Shown piece after piece: positions 52,642 to 61,192 of a DNA stretch of 64,000 nt. Source of the DNA: Streptomyces sp. NL15-2K (GTDB lineage Bacteria > Actinomycetota > Actinomycetes > Streptomycetales > Streptomycetaceae); contig NZ_CP130630.1 in assembly GCF_030551255.1 (NCBI RefSeq), positions 6,181,501 to 6,245,500 of the forward strand, written 5' to 3'. The notes beneath the pieces were generated by a model. The model did no database searches. It was not told the DNA's origin and worked only from the letters and a program-made list of their open reading frames with translations. The position numbers were made by a program, and so were the translations under genes. Position 1 is the stretch's first letter, and each line of letters opens with the position of its first letter.

Positions 52642-53637
52642 TCAGACCGCGACCGCGGCCGGCTCGGGGTTCTTCTCGTTGTCGGCGAGGGCCGCCAGAT
52701 ATCGCTCGGCGTCCAGAGCGGCCGCGCAACCCGAGCCCGCGGCCGTGATGGCCTGGCGGTAGGTGTGGTCGACGACGTCGCCGGCGCCGAAGACGCCCAC
52801 GATGTTCGTGCGGGTGGAGGGCGAGGCGACCTGGAGGTAGCCCTCGTCGTCCAGGTCCAGCTGGCCGGTGACCAGGTCGGTGCGCGGGTCGTGCCCGATC
52901 GCGACGAACAGGCCGGTGGCGGCGAGTTCGGAGGTCTCGCCGGTGGCGGTGTCGCGCAGGGTGAGCCCGGCGAGCTTGCCCCCGTCCTCATGGACTGCGG
53001 CGACCTCGCGGTTCCAGGCGAAGGAGATCTTCGGGTCGGCGAAGGCGCGGTCCTGCATGGCCTTGGAGGCCCGCAGGGCATCGCGCCGGTGAACGATGGT
53101 CACGGACTTGGCGAAGCGGGAGAGGAAGGTGGCTTCCTCCAGTGCCGTGTCGCCGCCGCCGACCACGACGATGTCGTGCTCGCGGAAGAAGAAGCCGTCG
53201 CAGGTCGCGCAGTACGACACGCCTCGGCCGGAGAGCGCGTCCTCGCCCGGCAGGCCGAGCTGGCGGTGCTGTGAGCCGGTCGCCACGATGACGGCCTGCG
53301 CCCGGTGGACCGTACCCGCGCTGTCGGTGACGGTCTTGACGGTGCCGGTGAGGTCGGCCTCGACGATGTCGTCGGGGACGAGTTCGGCGCCGAAGCGTTC
53401 GGCCTGGGCCCTCATGTTGTCCATGAGGTCCGGGCCCATGATGCCGTCGCGGAAGCCGGGGAAGTTCTCCACCTCGGTCGTCTGCACCAGCGCGCCGCCG
53501 GCCGTGACCGCGCCCTCGAAGACCAGCGGCTTCAGCGAGGCGCGGGCCGTGTAGAGGGCGGCGGTGTATCCGGCGGGGCCGGAGCCGATGACGATGACGT
53601 TGCGTATGTCCGTGGATGTGCTCGCCGCTGTGCTCAT
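52642..53637 (-). CDS. trxB: Thioredoxin reductase
   Basis: 331 aa from ATG 53637, overlapping the arsC stop (ATGA). FAD motif [18 protein letters not shown], redox CATC in [15 protein letters not shown] motif [15 protein letters not shown], end [20 protein letters not shown]. Regenerates the thioredoxin encoded next. A dedicated TrxAB pair in the ars unit implies thioredoxin-coupled arsenate reduction. Confidence 0.95.
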   Translation of the reverse strand: MSTAASTSTDIRNVIVIGSGPAGYTAALYTARASLKPLVFEGAVTAGGALVQTTEVENFPGFRDGIMGPDLMDNMRAQAERFGAELVPDDIVEADLTGTVKTVTDSAGTVHRAQAVIVATGSQHRQLGLPGEDALSGRGVSYCATCDGFFFREHDIVVVGGGDTALEEATFLSRFAKSVTIVHRRDALRASKAMQDRAFADPKISFAWNREVAAVHEDGGKLAGLTLRDTATGETSELAATGLFVAIGHDPRTDLVTGQLDLDDEGYLQVASPSTRTNIVGVFGAGDVVDHTYRQAITAAGSGCAAALDAERYLAALADNEKNPEPAAVAV

Positions 53638-54047
53638 GCCTGGGGCTCCGGCGCGATCTCCTTGATCAGGCCCTCGACCAGCACCTTGATCTCGTCCCGG
53701 ATCGGCCGCACGGCCTCGACGCCCTGGCCCGCCGGGTCCTCCAGCGTCCAGTCCAGGTACCGCTTGCCGGGGAAGACCGGGCAGGTGTCGCCGCAGCCCA
53801 TGGTGATGCAGACGTCCGACTCCTTCACCGCGTCCACGGTGAGCATCTTCGGGACCTCGGCGGAGATGTCGATGCCGACCTCGCGCATGGCCTCGACGGC
53901 GGCCGGGTTGACGCCCGCGCCCGGGTTGGAGCCGGCGGAGCGGACCTCGACACGGTCCCCGGCCAGGTGGGTCAGCCACGCGGCGGCCATCTGGGAACGG
54001 CCGGCGTTGTGGACACAGACGAACAGCACGGAGGGCTTGTCGGACAT
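53634..54047 (-). CDS. arsC: Arsenate reductase ArsC (thioredoxin-coupled type)
   Basis: 137 aa from ATG 54047 ([20 protein letters not shown]), preferred over the ATG at 54077. P-loop CVHNAGRSQ, distal Cys pair [19 protein letters not shown]. First gene of arsC-trxB-trxA; divergent from the second arsR. Confidence 0.94.
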   Translation of the reverse strand: MSDKPSVLFVCVHNAGRSQMAAAWLTHLAGDRVEVRSAGSNPGAGVNPAAVEAMREVGIDISAEVPKMLTVDAVKESDVCITMGCGDTCPVFPGKRYLDWTLEDPAGQGVEAVRPIRDEIKVLVEGLIKEIAPEPQA

Positions 54048-54139
54048 CAGGCGGTCTCTCTTGTCTCGCGACGGCATCAGGCCCGATTGATATCAGCACC
54101 CGGTGGCATCACTTGCCACTGATGTGACAGTATCAGCCC

Positions 54140-54454
54140 ATGATGACGTCAGCCAACACTGAACTGATGAGAGTCCTGGCGGACCCGCTCAGGCTTCAGA
54201 TCGTGACCCTGCTCGCCCACGAGACCCTGTGTGCGACCCACCTCGTGGAGCAGACGGGCGCGCGGCAGACGAACGTCTCCAACCATCTGAAGGTGCTGCG
54301 CGAGGCAGAGGTCGTGGAGACCGAGCCCTGCGGCCGCTTCACCTACTACAAGCTCCGTCCCGAGGTGCTGGACACTCTCGCCGCGATGTTCGGCGAGCTG
54401 GCGGAGACCGCGCGCACGACCATCGAGACCGACCGAAAGCGAGCCTGTCCGTGA
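54140..54454 (+). CDS. arsR: ArsR-family repressor (second copy)
   Basis: 104 aa. Winged helix ADPLRLQIVTLLAHETLCAT, HLVEQTGARQTNVSNHLKVL. Cysteines at LCATH, EPCGRF and the C-terminal ACP form an arsenite site unlike the CVC type. The divergent gap holds TGATATCA at 54092 and a further half-site near 54125. Overlaps acr3 (GTGA). Confidence 0.92.
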   Translation: MMTSANTELMRVLADPLRLQIVTLLAHETLCATHLVEQTGARQTNVSNHLKVLREAEVVETEPCGRFTYYKLRPEVLDTLAAMFGELAETARTTIETDRKRACP

Positions 54455-55551
54455 CCCGCACCGAAGCAACCGCGACCGTGGAGGAATCCTCGGTCGTCGC
54501 GAAGCTCTCCACCCTGGACCGCTTCCTCGCAGTGTGGATCCTTCTCGCCATGGCCCTCGGCCTCGGCCTCGGCCGCCTGATCCCCGGCCTGAACGACGCC
54601 CTCGCCAAGGTCGAGATCGGCGGCATCTCCCTGCCGATCGCCGTCGGCCTGCTGATCATGATGTACCCGGTGCTGGCCAAGGTCCGCTACGACAAGCTCG
54701 ACGCCGTCACCGGCGACAAGAAGCTCATGATCTCGTCGCTGGTCATCAACTGGATCGTCGGCCCGGCGATCATGTTCGCGCTGGCCTGGATCTTCCTGCC
54801 CGACCTGCCCGAGTACCGCACCGGCCTGATCATCGTCGGCCTGGCCCGCTGCATCGCCATGGTCATCATCTGGAACGACCTCGCCTGCGGCGACCGCGAG
54901 GCGGCTGCCGTACTCGTCGCCCTGAACTCGGTCTTCCAGGTGCTGACGTTCGGCCTGCTCGGCTGGTTCTACCTCGACCTGCTCCCCGGTTGGCTGGGCC
55001 TGGGCGACGGCGAGCACCTCGACATCTCCATGTGGAAGATCGCCCTGAACGTCGTCATCTTCCTCGGCATCCCGCTGCTGGCAGGTTTCCTGACCCGCCG
55101 TATCGGCGAGCAGAAGCTGGGCCGGGAGAAGTACGAGTCCGACTTCCTCCCGAAGATCGGCCCTTGGGCCCTGTACGGCCTGCTCTTCACGATCGTCATC
55201 CTCTTCGCCCTGCAGGGGAAGACCATCACCTCGCAGCCGCTGGACGTGGCCCGCATCGCGCTCCCGCTGCTGGTGTACTTCGCGGTGATGTGGTTCGGCA
55301 CGTTCGCGCTCGGCAAGATCATCGGTCTGGCCTACGACCGCACCGCGACGCTCGCCTTCACGGCGGCCGGCAACAATTTCGAGCTGGCCATCGCGGTCGC
55401 CATCGCCACCTTCGGCGTGACCAGCGGCCAGGCCCTGTCGGGCGTGGTCGGCCCGCTGATCGAGGTCCCGGTCCTGGTGGCGCTCGTCTACGTCTCGCTG
55501 GCCTGGCGCAGGAAGTTCACGGCCGACGCGACTGTGCGGGTGGGTGCCTGA
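54451..55551 (+). CDS. acr3: Arsenite efflux permease Acr3
   Basis: 366 aa, 10 helices. Key segment GLARCIAMVIIWNDLACGDR with the conserved Cys of helix 4, and NNFELAIAVAIATFG with the helix 9 Glu. Exports arsenite by proton antiport. Cotranscribed with arsR upstream and DUF2180 downstream. Confidence 0.95.
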   Translation: MTRTEATATVEESSVVAKLSTLDRFLAVWILLAMALGLGLGRLIPGLNDALAKVEIGGISLPIAVGLLIMMYPVLAKVRYDKLDAVTGDKKLMISSLVINWIVGPAIMFALAWIFLPDLPEYRTGLIIVGLARCIAMVIIWNDLACGDREAAAVLVALNSVFQVLTFGLLGWFYLDLLPGWLGLGDGEHLDISMWKIALNVVIFLGIPLLAGFLTRRIGEQKLGREKYESDFLPKIGPWALYGLLFTIVILFALQGKTITSQPLDVARIALPLLVYFAVMWFGTFALGKIIGLAYDRTATLAFTAAGNNFELAIAVAIATFGVTSGQALSGVVGPLIEVPVLVALVYVSLAWRRKFTADATVRVGA

Positions 55552-55553
55552 CG

Positions 55554-55805
55554 GTGAACTGCCTGGACTGTTACAGCGGAGGACACCAGACCCCGGCGTT
55601 AGGGGTGTGCCAGCAGTGCGGCGGCGCCGTGTGCGGACAACACGGCAAGCTGACGGAACAGTTCCTGACCTGCACCAAGCCCATCTCCCGGACGGTGGCC
55701 GTCGAACAGCCCGTACGGCGCCTGCTGTGCCGTACGTGCGCACAGGCCCGTCAGGCATACAGCAAGTGCTGCCCGCAGTTCGCGACCCCCGTCCGGACGT
55801 CGTGA
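55554..55805 (+). CDS. DUF2180 Cys-rich small protein
   Basis: 83 aa from GTG 55554, 2 bp after the acr3 stop. NCLDCYSGG, GVCQQCGGAVCGQHG and LLCRTCAQAR provide a double zinc-finger-like Cys/His set, typical of DUF2180. In this position it may sequester metalloid or metal; function is unproven. Overlaps the next gene by GTGA. Confidence 0.82.
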   Translation: MNCLDCYSGGHQTPALGVCQQCGGAVCGQHGKLTEQFLTCTKPISRTVAVEQPVRRLLCRTCAQARQAYSKCCPQFATPVRTS

Positions 55806-56872
55806 CGGGCACCCGGCACACGCAGGTGGTGGTGATCGGCGGCGGCCAGGCCGGGCTCGCCGCCGGCTACCACCTGCGCCGCCTCGGCCTGGACTTCGTC
55901 ATCCTCGACGCCCAGGCCGAGCCGGGCGGCGCCTGGCAACACGCCTGGGATTCACTGCACTTGTTCTCCCCGGCCGCGTACTCCTCGCTGCCGGGGCGGC
56001 CGATGCCGGTCCAGGCGGGGGAGACGTATCCCGACGCACGCCACGTCGTCGGTTACCTCACTGAGTACGAGCGGCGCTACGACCTTCCAGTGCACCGGCC
56101 CGTACGTGTCGCCGGGGTCCACCGGGAAGGTGGGGGCCTGCGCGTCGACACGGACTCTGGGGCTTGGCGCGGGCAAGCGGTCATCAGCGCCACTGGCACG
56201 TGGTGGCGTCCCTTCCTACCTGCCGTTCCCGGCCGTTCGGACTTCCGCGGCCGACACCTGCACACCGTCGAGTACCGCAGCCCACGGGACTTCGCCGGGC
56301 AGCGCGTCGTCGTGGTCGGCGGCGGCAACTCCGGCGCGCAGATCGCCGCCGACCTCGCCTGCGACACCGAACTGACCTGGGTGACGCAGCGCCCGCCCCG
56401 CTTCCTGGCCGACGACATCGACGGCCGCGCCCTGTTCGACGCGGCCACGGCCCGCCGCCGTGCCCTCGACGAGGGCCGCACGGACACCGGGGGCGTGGCA
56501 TCGCTGGGCGACATCGTCGCCGTACCGCCCGTGCGGGAGGCCCGGGACGCCGGTCTGTTGAAGGCGTCGCCGATGTTCGTACGCCTCGACCGCGACGGAG
56601 TCGTCTGGGCCGACGGGACCCGTACCCCGGCGGACGCGGTCATCTGGTGCACCGGCTTCCGGCCGGCCCTCTCGCACCTGGCGCCCCTGGGAATGCGCGG
56701 CCCGCGAGGCCACATCGCCACCGCAGGCACGCGGGCCGTGGACGAGCCGCGCCTGCACCTGCACGGCTACGGCGACTGGACCGGTCCCGCCTCCGCCACC
56801 CTCATCGGCGTGGGCCGCCCGGCCCGCGACGCGGCCCGCGAGATCGCCCAACTCCTCAATACCGGAGGCTGA
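55802..56872 (+). CDS. arsO: ArsO-like flavin monooxygenase
   Basis: 356 aa. FAD site VVVIGGGQAGLAAGYHLRRL; NADPH site VVVVGGGNSGAQIAADLACD; LHLFSPAAYSSLPG and WCTGFRPALSHLAPLG are typical of ArsO-type FMO-like proteins in ars operons. Proposed in other bacteria to oxidise arsenic or thiol compounds. Last gene of arsR-acr3-DUF2180-arsO. Confidence 0.85.
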   Translation: MTGTRHTQVVVIGGGQAGLAAGYHLRRLGLDFVILDAQAEPGGAWQHAWDSLHLFSPAAYSSLPGRPMPVQAGETYPDARHVVGYLTEYERRYDLPVHRPVRVAGVHREGGGLRVDTDSGAWRGQAVISATGTWWRPFLPAVPGRSDFRGRHLHTVEYRSPRDFAGQRVVVVGGGNSGAQIAADLACDTELTWVTQRPPRFLADDIDGRALFDAATARRRALDEGRTDTGGVASLGDIVAVPPVREARDAGLLKASPMFVRLDRDGVVWADGTRTPADAVIWCTGFRPALSHLAPLGMRGPRGHIATAGTRAVDEPRLHLHGYGDWTGPASATLIGVGRPARDAAREIAQLLNTGG

Positions 56873-56893
56873 AGCGCGCTGAGATCCGCGCCG

Positions 56894-58033
56894 TCAGCTC
56901 AGGGTGCTGATGACCTGGCGCACCTCGGCGGCGACGGACTCCGGCAGCGGCACGTAATGAAGTCTGGCCAGCGGCTTCTGCCCCTCGCTGCTGGCGGTAT
57001 AGGTCAGGAACGACTTGAGGGCGGGCAGGGTCTCGGCCACGTTGCCTTTGTCGCACACGATCTCGTAGCTGACCAGGACGATCGGGTAGGTGTCCACGGC
57101 GGACGTGCGGTAGTCGAACTGCAAGGTCAGGTCCTTGCCCTTACCGACCACCTCGCCGGCGGCGATACCTGCGGACGAGCTCTCCTCGGTCGCCGCCACG
57201 GGCTCGGAGGCCCCGGTATCGATCCGCACCGTCTTCATGTCGAGCTTCTCCGCGAAGGACAGCTCGAAGTAGCCGATCGAACCGGACGTGGAGTTCACCG
57301 TCCCAGCGACGGCGTCCGATCCGTCGGCGGAATCTCCCCCTCGTCCCTGCCACGCCTTCTCCGCCGGGTGCGACCAAACCTCTGGGGCCGCGCCCGCGAG
57401 ATACGCCTGGAAGTTCTGCGTCGTGCCCGAGTCGTCGGACCGGTGCACCGCGCGAATGGGCAGCGACGGCAGCTCAGCGCCGGGGTTCAGCTTCCGGATC
57501 GCCGGGTCGTCCCAGGTCGTGATCTGTGAGTCGAAGATCTTGGCCACGGTCGGCGCGTCCAGCACCAGATCGTCCACGCCGGGCACGTTGAAGCCGATCG
57601 CGACGGCGCCGCCCACCATCGGCAGATTGATGGCCCTGCCGCCCGGGCACACGCCGTCCGCCGGCTTGGAGTCCTCCGGTTTCACAGGGCTGTCGGAGCC
57701 GCCGAACGAGGTTGCCCCGCGCATGAACTGGGCTACTCCGGCGCCGGAGCCGATGGGCTTGTAAGCGACCTGCACCGGTGAGCACGCCCGCTGGTACTGC
57801 TTGATCCAGTACTCCATCACGTTCTGCTGTGCGGTCGATCCCGAGCCCGGCACCTGCCCCCTCTTGGCGCAGTCGGCCCGCGCGACAGCGGGCGCAGCCG
57901 ACGACGAGTCCCGAGGGGTATCGGCGTCACAGGCTCCTCGCCCCCAGACCAGTACCCCGCCCGTAGCAGCCACTGCGGCTGCTACCGCGCCGACCGGTAG
58001 GAGAAGGCTTCGTTTCCTGCGCCGATGCTGCAC
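56894..58033 (-). CDS. PstS-like substrate-binding protein in the ars island
   Basis: 379 aa from GTG 58033 (AAGGGACC). N-terminal membrane helix (LLLPVGAVAAAVAATGGVLV). PBP fold: GSGSTAQQNVMEYWIKQYQR, IGSGAGVAQFMRGATSFGGS, DDSGTTQNFQAYLAGA. Resembles PstS but has no permease neighbours. In the arsenic context it may capture phosphate or arsenate selectively. Its promoter carries the dyad at 58120. Confidence 0.85.
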   Translation of the reverse strand: MQHRRRKRSLLLPVGAVAAAVAATGGVLVWGRGACDADTPRDSSSAAPAVARADCAKRGQVPGSGSTAQQNVMEYWIKQYQRACSPVQVAYKPIGSGAGVAQFMRGATSFGGSDSPVKPEDSKPADGVCPGGRAINLPMVGGAVAIGFNVPGVDDLVLDAPTVAKIFDSQITTWDDPAIRKLNPGAELPSLPIRAVHRSDDSGTTQNFQAYLAGAAPEVWSHPAEKAWQGRGGDSADGSDAVAGTVNSTSGSIGYFELSFAEKLDMKTVRIDTGASEPVAATEESSSAGIAAGEVVGKGKDLTLQFDYRTSAVDTYPIVLVSYEIVCDKGNVAETLPALKSFLTYTASSEGQKPLARLHYVPLPESVAAEVRQVISTLS

Positions 58034-58119
58034 CCTTGGTCCCTTTCGGAAGGCGTTTGGGTGGCAGGCCGGATGTCATCGCCGTGGTCTGGTCGTTGCA
58101 GCGCGCCCCCACCCGCCAG

Positions 58120-58139
58120 GACATAGATGCTTGCCTATG
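58120..58139. promoter_or_regulatory. ArsR-type dyad upstream of the PstS-like gene
   Basis: ACATAG-atgcttgc-CTATGT, perfect 6-bp arms, 86 bp upstream of the GTG. Shares the CTATGT element with the dyads at 58604 and 59727. Confidence 0.55.
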
Positions 58140-58245
58140 TGGCTCCTGTGCTGGCGACGCGGAGGCGAACGTCTGTTGACGTGCTCGTGTCGTACAGGGG
58201 GTGTCGCCATGGTGCGAGCGGTTGCGACGGTCCTGTCGGTGCGGG

Positions 58246-58611
58246 CTAGCGGACGGTGAGCAACTGCCCCATGGCCGCCAGCACCGAGGGCTCGACCTTG
58301 TAGTACACCCAGGTGCCGCGCCGCTCGGAGGTCAGCAGCCCGGCCTCCTTGAGCTTCTTCAGGTGGTGGGAGACCGTCGGCTGTGAGACGCCGACATCGG
58401 AGATGTCGCAGACGCACGCCTCGCCGCCCGCGTGCGACGCGACCGCCGAGAACAGCCGCAGCCGCACCGGGTCCCCGAGTGCCTTGAACATCCGCGCGGA
58501 ACGCTCGGCCTCCTCCGCGGTGAAGGGGCGCTCGGTCAGTGGCGGGCAGCACGGCGCCACGGCATCGAGGGCCTCGGGATCCAGCAGCGGCAGCGCACTG
58601 ACATTCGACAT
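58246..58611 (-). CDS. arsR: ArsR-family repressor (third copy)
   Basis: 121 aa from ATG 58611. ARMFKALGDPVRLRLFSAVA, ACVCDISDVGVSQPTVSHHL (CVC-D arsenite site), TSERRGTWVYYKVEP; extra PCCPP near the N-terminus. Its start lies inside the dyad at 58604, so binding there would block its own transcription. Confidence 0.92.
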   Translation of the reverse strand: MSNVSALPLLDPEALDAVAPCCPPLTERPFTAEEAERSARMFKALGDPVRLRLFSAVASHAGGEACVCDISDVGVSQPTVSHHLKKLKEAGLLTSERRGTWVYYKVEPSVLAAMGQLLTVR

Positions 58612-58635
58612 GCGTCTATGTTGACACATGTCGAA
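58604..58635. promoter_or_regulatory. ArsR operator dyad 1
   Basis: TTCGACATG ... CATGTCGAA with the centre CGTCTATGTTGACAC. The central CGTCTATGTTGAC recurs exactly at 59737-59749. Confidence 0.68.
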
Positions 58636-58656
58636 CTAGTGCGACCAGGGTCGAGC

Positions 58657-59712
58657 TCAGTGCCCGCGCAGACGGGCCGCCAGGCGACGGGCGACACGGG
58701 CGGCGTCCCGGCCGACCCCGCGCAGGGAGTTCGAGGACAGGCTTCGCTGCCATTCCAGGCCGACGTACGCCAGCCCCGGATGTGTCAGCGACAGTCCTTC
58801 ACGGTGGCGGGGGTGCCCATGCTCGTCGAGCGCCCCCAGCGAGGCGAGGTAGCCCAGGTCTGGCCGGTAGCCGGTGGCCAGCAGAATCGTGTCCACCTCC
58901 TCGGTGCTGCCGTCCTCCCAGGTGACCTTGGTGCCGTCAGCGCCGGTGAACACCGAGCGCCGGTCCGGGGCGCCGGCCGCGACCGCGGCCCGGTAGCGGC
59001 CGTCGTCGATGACCAGTTGCGAGGGCGGGGTGCGCAGGAACCGGCCGATGGGCAGCGTGTCCACCCCGGTGTGGATCAGCCACCAGTGCAGGTCCCGGCC
59101 CAGCGTGTGCTGGCGGGCGAAGCGGACCGGGTGCCGTGCCGCCAGGGTGACGTGGGCGTGCGTGGCCAGCTCCGCGGCGATCTGTACGGCGGAGTTCCCC
59201 GCACCAACGATCACGACCCGCTCTCCGGCGAACGGCTGGGGCGTGCGGTACTCGGCCGCGTGCAGCACCGAGCCGGCGAAGCCCTCCAGCCCGGGAAGCG
59301 CCGGGCGGTGGGGGCGGCCGAAGGTGCCGGACGCCGCGACCACGGCCCGAGCGGACAGGCCGCCCCCGCCTTCCAGGGTGAGAGTGAAGTCGCCGTCGGC
59401 CGCTCGCACTTCCCGCACACGGATCCCCGTACGAATGTCGGCGTCCAGGCGTTCGGCGTAGCGCAGCAGGTAGGCGACGACCTCGTCCCGGTGCGGGTAG
59501 CGTTCCGGGTCGCCGCCGAAGGGCATCCCGGGCAGGGAGCTGTACCCGGCGGGGGAGAAGAGAGTGAGGCTGTCGTAGTAGCGCGGCCACGACCCGGCCG
59601 ACCGCTCGGACGCCTCCAGCACCACCGGCTGAAGCCCCTGCCCGCGCAGAGCGTGCGCGGCGACGAGCCCGGACTGGCCGCCGCCGATCACTGCGACATC
59701 GATGCGATCCAC
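58657..59712 (-). CDS. ArsO-like flavoprotein monooxygenase (second)
   Basis: 351 aa. FAD motif VAVIGGGQSGLVAAHALRGQ, SLTLFSPAGYSSLPGMPFGG, NADPH motif VVIVGAGNSAVQIAAELATH, LLATGYRPDLGYLASLGA. Same family as the protein at 55802. Reads toward arsR3; divergent from the Cys-tailed flavoprotein, with operator dyad 2 between. Confidence 0.85.
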   Translation of the reverse strand: MDRIDVAVIGGGQSGLVAAHALRGQGLQPVVLEASERSAGSWPRYYDSLTLFSPAGYSSLPGMPFGGDPERYPHRDEVVAYLLRYAERLDADIRTGIRVREVRAADGDFTLTLEGGGGLSARAVVAASGTFGRPHRPALPGLEGFAGSVLHAAEYRTPQPFAGERVVIVGAGNSAVQIAAELATHAHVTLAARHPVRFARQHTLGRDLHWWLIHTGVDTLPIGRFLRTPPSQLVIDDGRYRAAVAAGAPDRRSVFTGADGTKVTWEDGSTEEVDTILLATGYRPDLGYLASLGALDEHGHPRHREGLSLTHPGLAYVGLEWQRSLSSNSLRGVGRDAARVARRLAARLRGH

Positions 59713-59726
59713 TCGCGATCCTCCAG

Positions 59727-59760
59727 TTTCGATGAACGTCTATGTTGACGCTTATCGAAA
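59727..59760. promoter_or_regulatory. ArsR operator dyad 2 in divergent promoter
   Basis: TTTCGAT ... ATCGAAA arms around CGTCTATGTTGACG, 14 bp from the monooxygenase start and 58 bp from the other. TTGACG with GATGCT 17 bp on may be the rightward promoter. Confidence 0.65.
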
Positions 59761-59818
59761 CAGGTGCGATGCTGGCAGCGCAAGGGATCGACAGATGTCG
59801 AAGCAAAGGGGAATCGTC

Positions 59819-61192
59819 GTGAGCGTGTCCATCACTGACCAGCTGCCCGTCGTGGTCATCGGAGCCGGTCCGATCGGCCTGGCTGCCGCCGCTCACCTCG
59901 TCGAGCGCGGCCTCGAACCGCTGGTCCTGGAAGCGGGCCTGTCCGCCGGTACGGCCGTGCGGGACTGGTCGCACGTCCGGCTGTTCTCCCCGTGGTCGGA
60001 AGTCACCGACCCGGCTGCCGAGAAGCTGCTGGCCCCGACCGGCTGGGTCCGCCCGGACGGCACGACCTACCCGAGCGGTGGCGACTGGGCCGGGCAGTAC
60101 CTGCAGCCGCTCGCCGACGTCCTCGGCGACAAGGTCCGCTACGGCGCGACGGTCACCGGGGTGGCCCGCGCCGGCCGGGACCGCATCGTCGACTCCGGCC
60201 GCGACGAACAGCCCTTCACGGTGCATATCCGAACCTCGGAGGGCATCGAGGAACGGATCAGCGCCAGCGCCGTCATCGATGCCTCCGGCACGTGGTCGGT
60301 CCCGAGCCCGGTGGGCGCCAACGGTCTGCCCGCCCTCGGCGAGCAGAGGGCCGCGGACCGCGTCTCCTACCGCGTCCCCGACCTCGAGGACCCAGCCGTA
60401 CGCGCCCGTTACGCGGGCAAGCGCACCGCCGTGGTCGGCTCCGGTGCCTCCGCCTTCACGGCCCTCGCGTACCTGGCCGACCTGGCGAAGGAGGAGGACG
60501 GCACGCACGCGGTGTGGATCCTGCGCCGGGGCCTGGGCGCCGACACGTACGGCGGCGGCGAGGCCGACCAGCTCCCGGCTCGCGGGGCCTTGGGCCTGCG
60601 CGCCAAGGCGGCCGTGGAGGACGGGTACGCGTCCGCCGTGACCGGCTTCCGTACACAGGCTGTGGAGAAGGAAGGTGACCGGCTTGTCCTCGTCGCCGAG
60701 GACGGCCGCCGCCTGGACCCGGTCGACGAGGTCATCGTCCTGACCGGCTTCCGCCCCGACCTCTCCTTCCTCTCCGAGATCCGCCTCGGCCTCGACGAAC
60801 GCCTCCAGGCCCCGACCGCGCTCGCCCCGCTGATCGACCCCAACGCCCACTCCTGCGGCACGGTCTACCCGCACGGCGTGCGCGAGCTCTCCCACCCGGA
60901 GCAGGGGATCTACCTCGTCGGCATGAAGTCCTACGGCCGTGCGCCGACGTTCCTCGCCATGACCGGCTACGAGCAGGTCCGCTCCATCACGGCGGCTCTC
61001 GCCGGCGACCAGGAGGCGGCCGAACGCGTGGAGCTGACCCTCCCCGAGACCGGAGTCTGCGGCGGCGCCGGCCTGTTCGACGAACCGGAGAACTCGGAGA
61101 ACGCCGAGCAGTCCGGCGGAGGCTGCTGCGCCCCCACCCCGGTCCAGACCCTCCAGATCGGCGGCCCGGCCACCACCTCCGGGGGATGCTGA
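59819..61192 (+). CDS. Large flavoprotein with Cys-rich C-terminal tail
   Basis: 457 aa from GTG 59819 (AAAGGGGA upstream). FAD motif VVVIGAGPIGLAAAAHLVER, HVRLFSPWSEVTDPAAEKLL, NADP motif TAVVGSGASAFTALAYLADL, IVLTGFRPDLSFLSEIRLGL, YLVGMKSYGRAPTFLAMTGY. The last 40 residues hold VCGGAG, GGGCCAP and GGC-stop: five cysteines including CC, suited to bind As(III). Likely an arsenic-linked oxidoreductase; reaction unknown. Overlaps the MFS gene. Confidence 0.85.
   Translation: MSVSITDQLPVVVIGAGPIGLAAAAHLVERGLEPLVLEAGLSAGTAVRDWSHVRLFSPWSEVTDPAAEKLLAPTGWVRPDGTTYPSGGDWAGQYLQPLADVLGDKVRYGATVTGVARAGRDRIVDSGRDEQPFTVHIRTSEGIEERISASAVIDASGTWSVPSPVGANGLPALGEQRAADRVSYRVPDLEDPAVRARYAGKRTAVVGSGASAFTALAYLADLAKEEDGTHAVWILRRGLGADTYGGGEADQLPARGALGLRAKAAVEDGYASAVTGFRTQAVEKEGDRLVLVAEDGRRLDPVDEVIVLTGFRPDLSFLSEIRLGLDERLQAPTALAPLIDPNAHSCGTVYPHGVRELSHPEQGIYLVGMKSYGRAPTFLAMTGYEQVRSITAALAGDQEAAERVELTLPETGVCGGAGLFDEPENSENAEQSGGGCCAPTPVQTLQIGGPATTSGGC

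Noticed and set aside
55544..56872. Single 442-codon protein
   Set aside because: The first part overlaps the acr3 end and DUF2180 in another frame; the flavoprotein starts at GTG 55802 with its FAD motif 10 residues in.
56894..58033. Second complete phosphate transport operon
   Set aside because: Only the binding protein is present; no permease or ATPase genes lie nearby.
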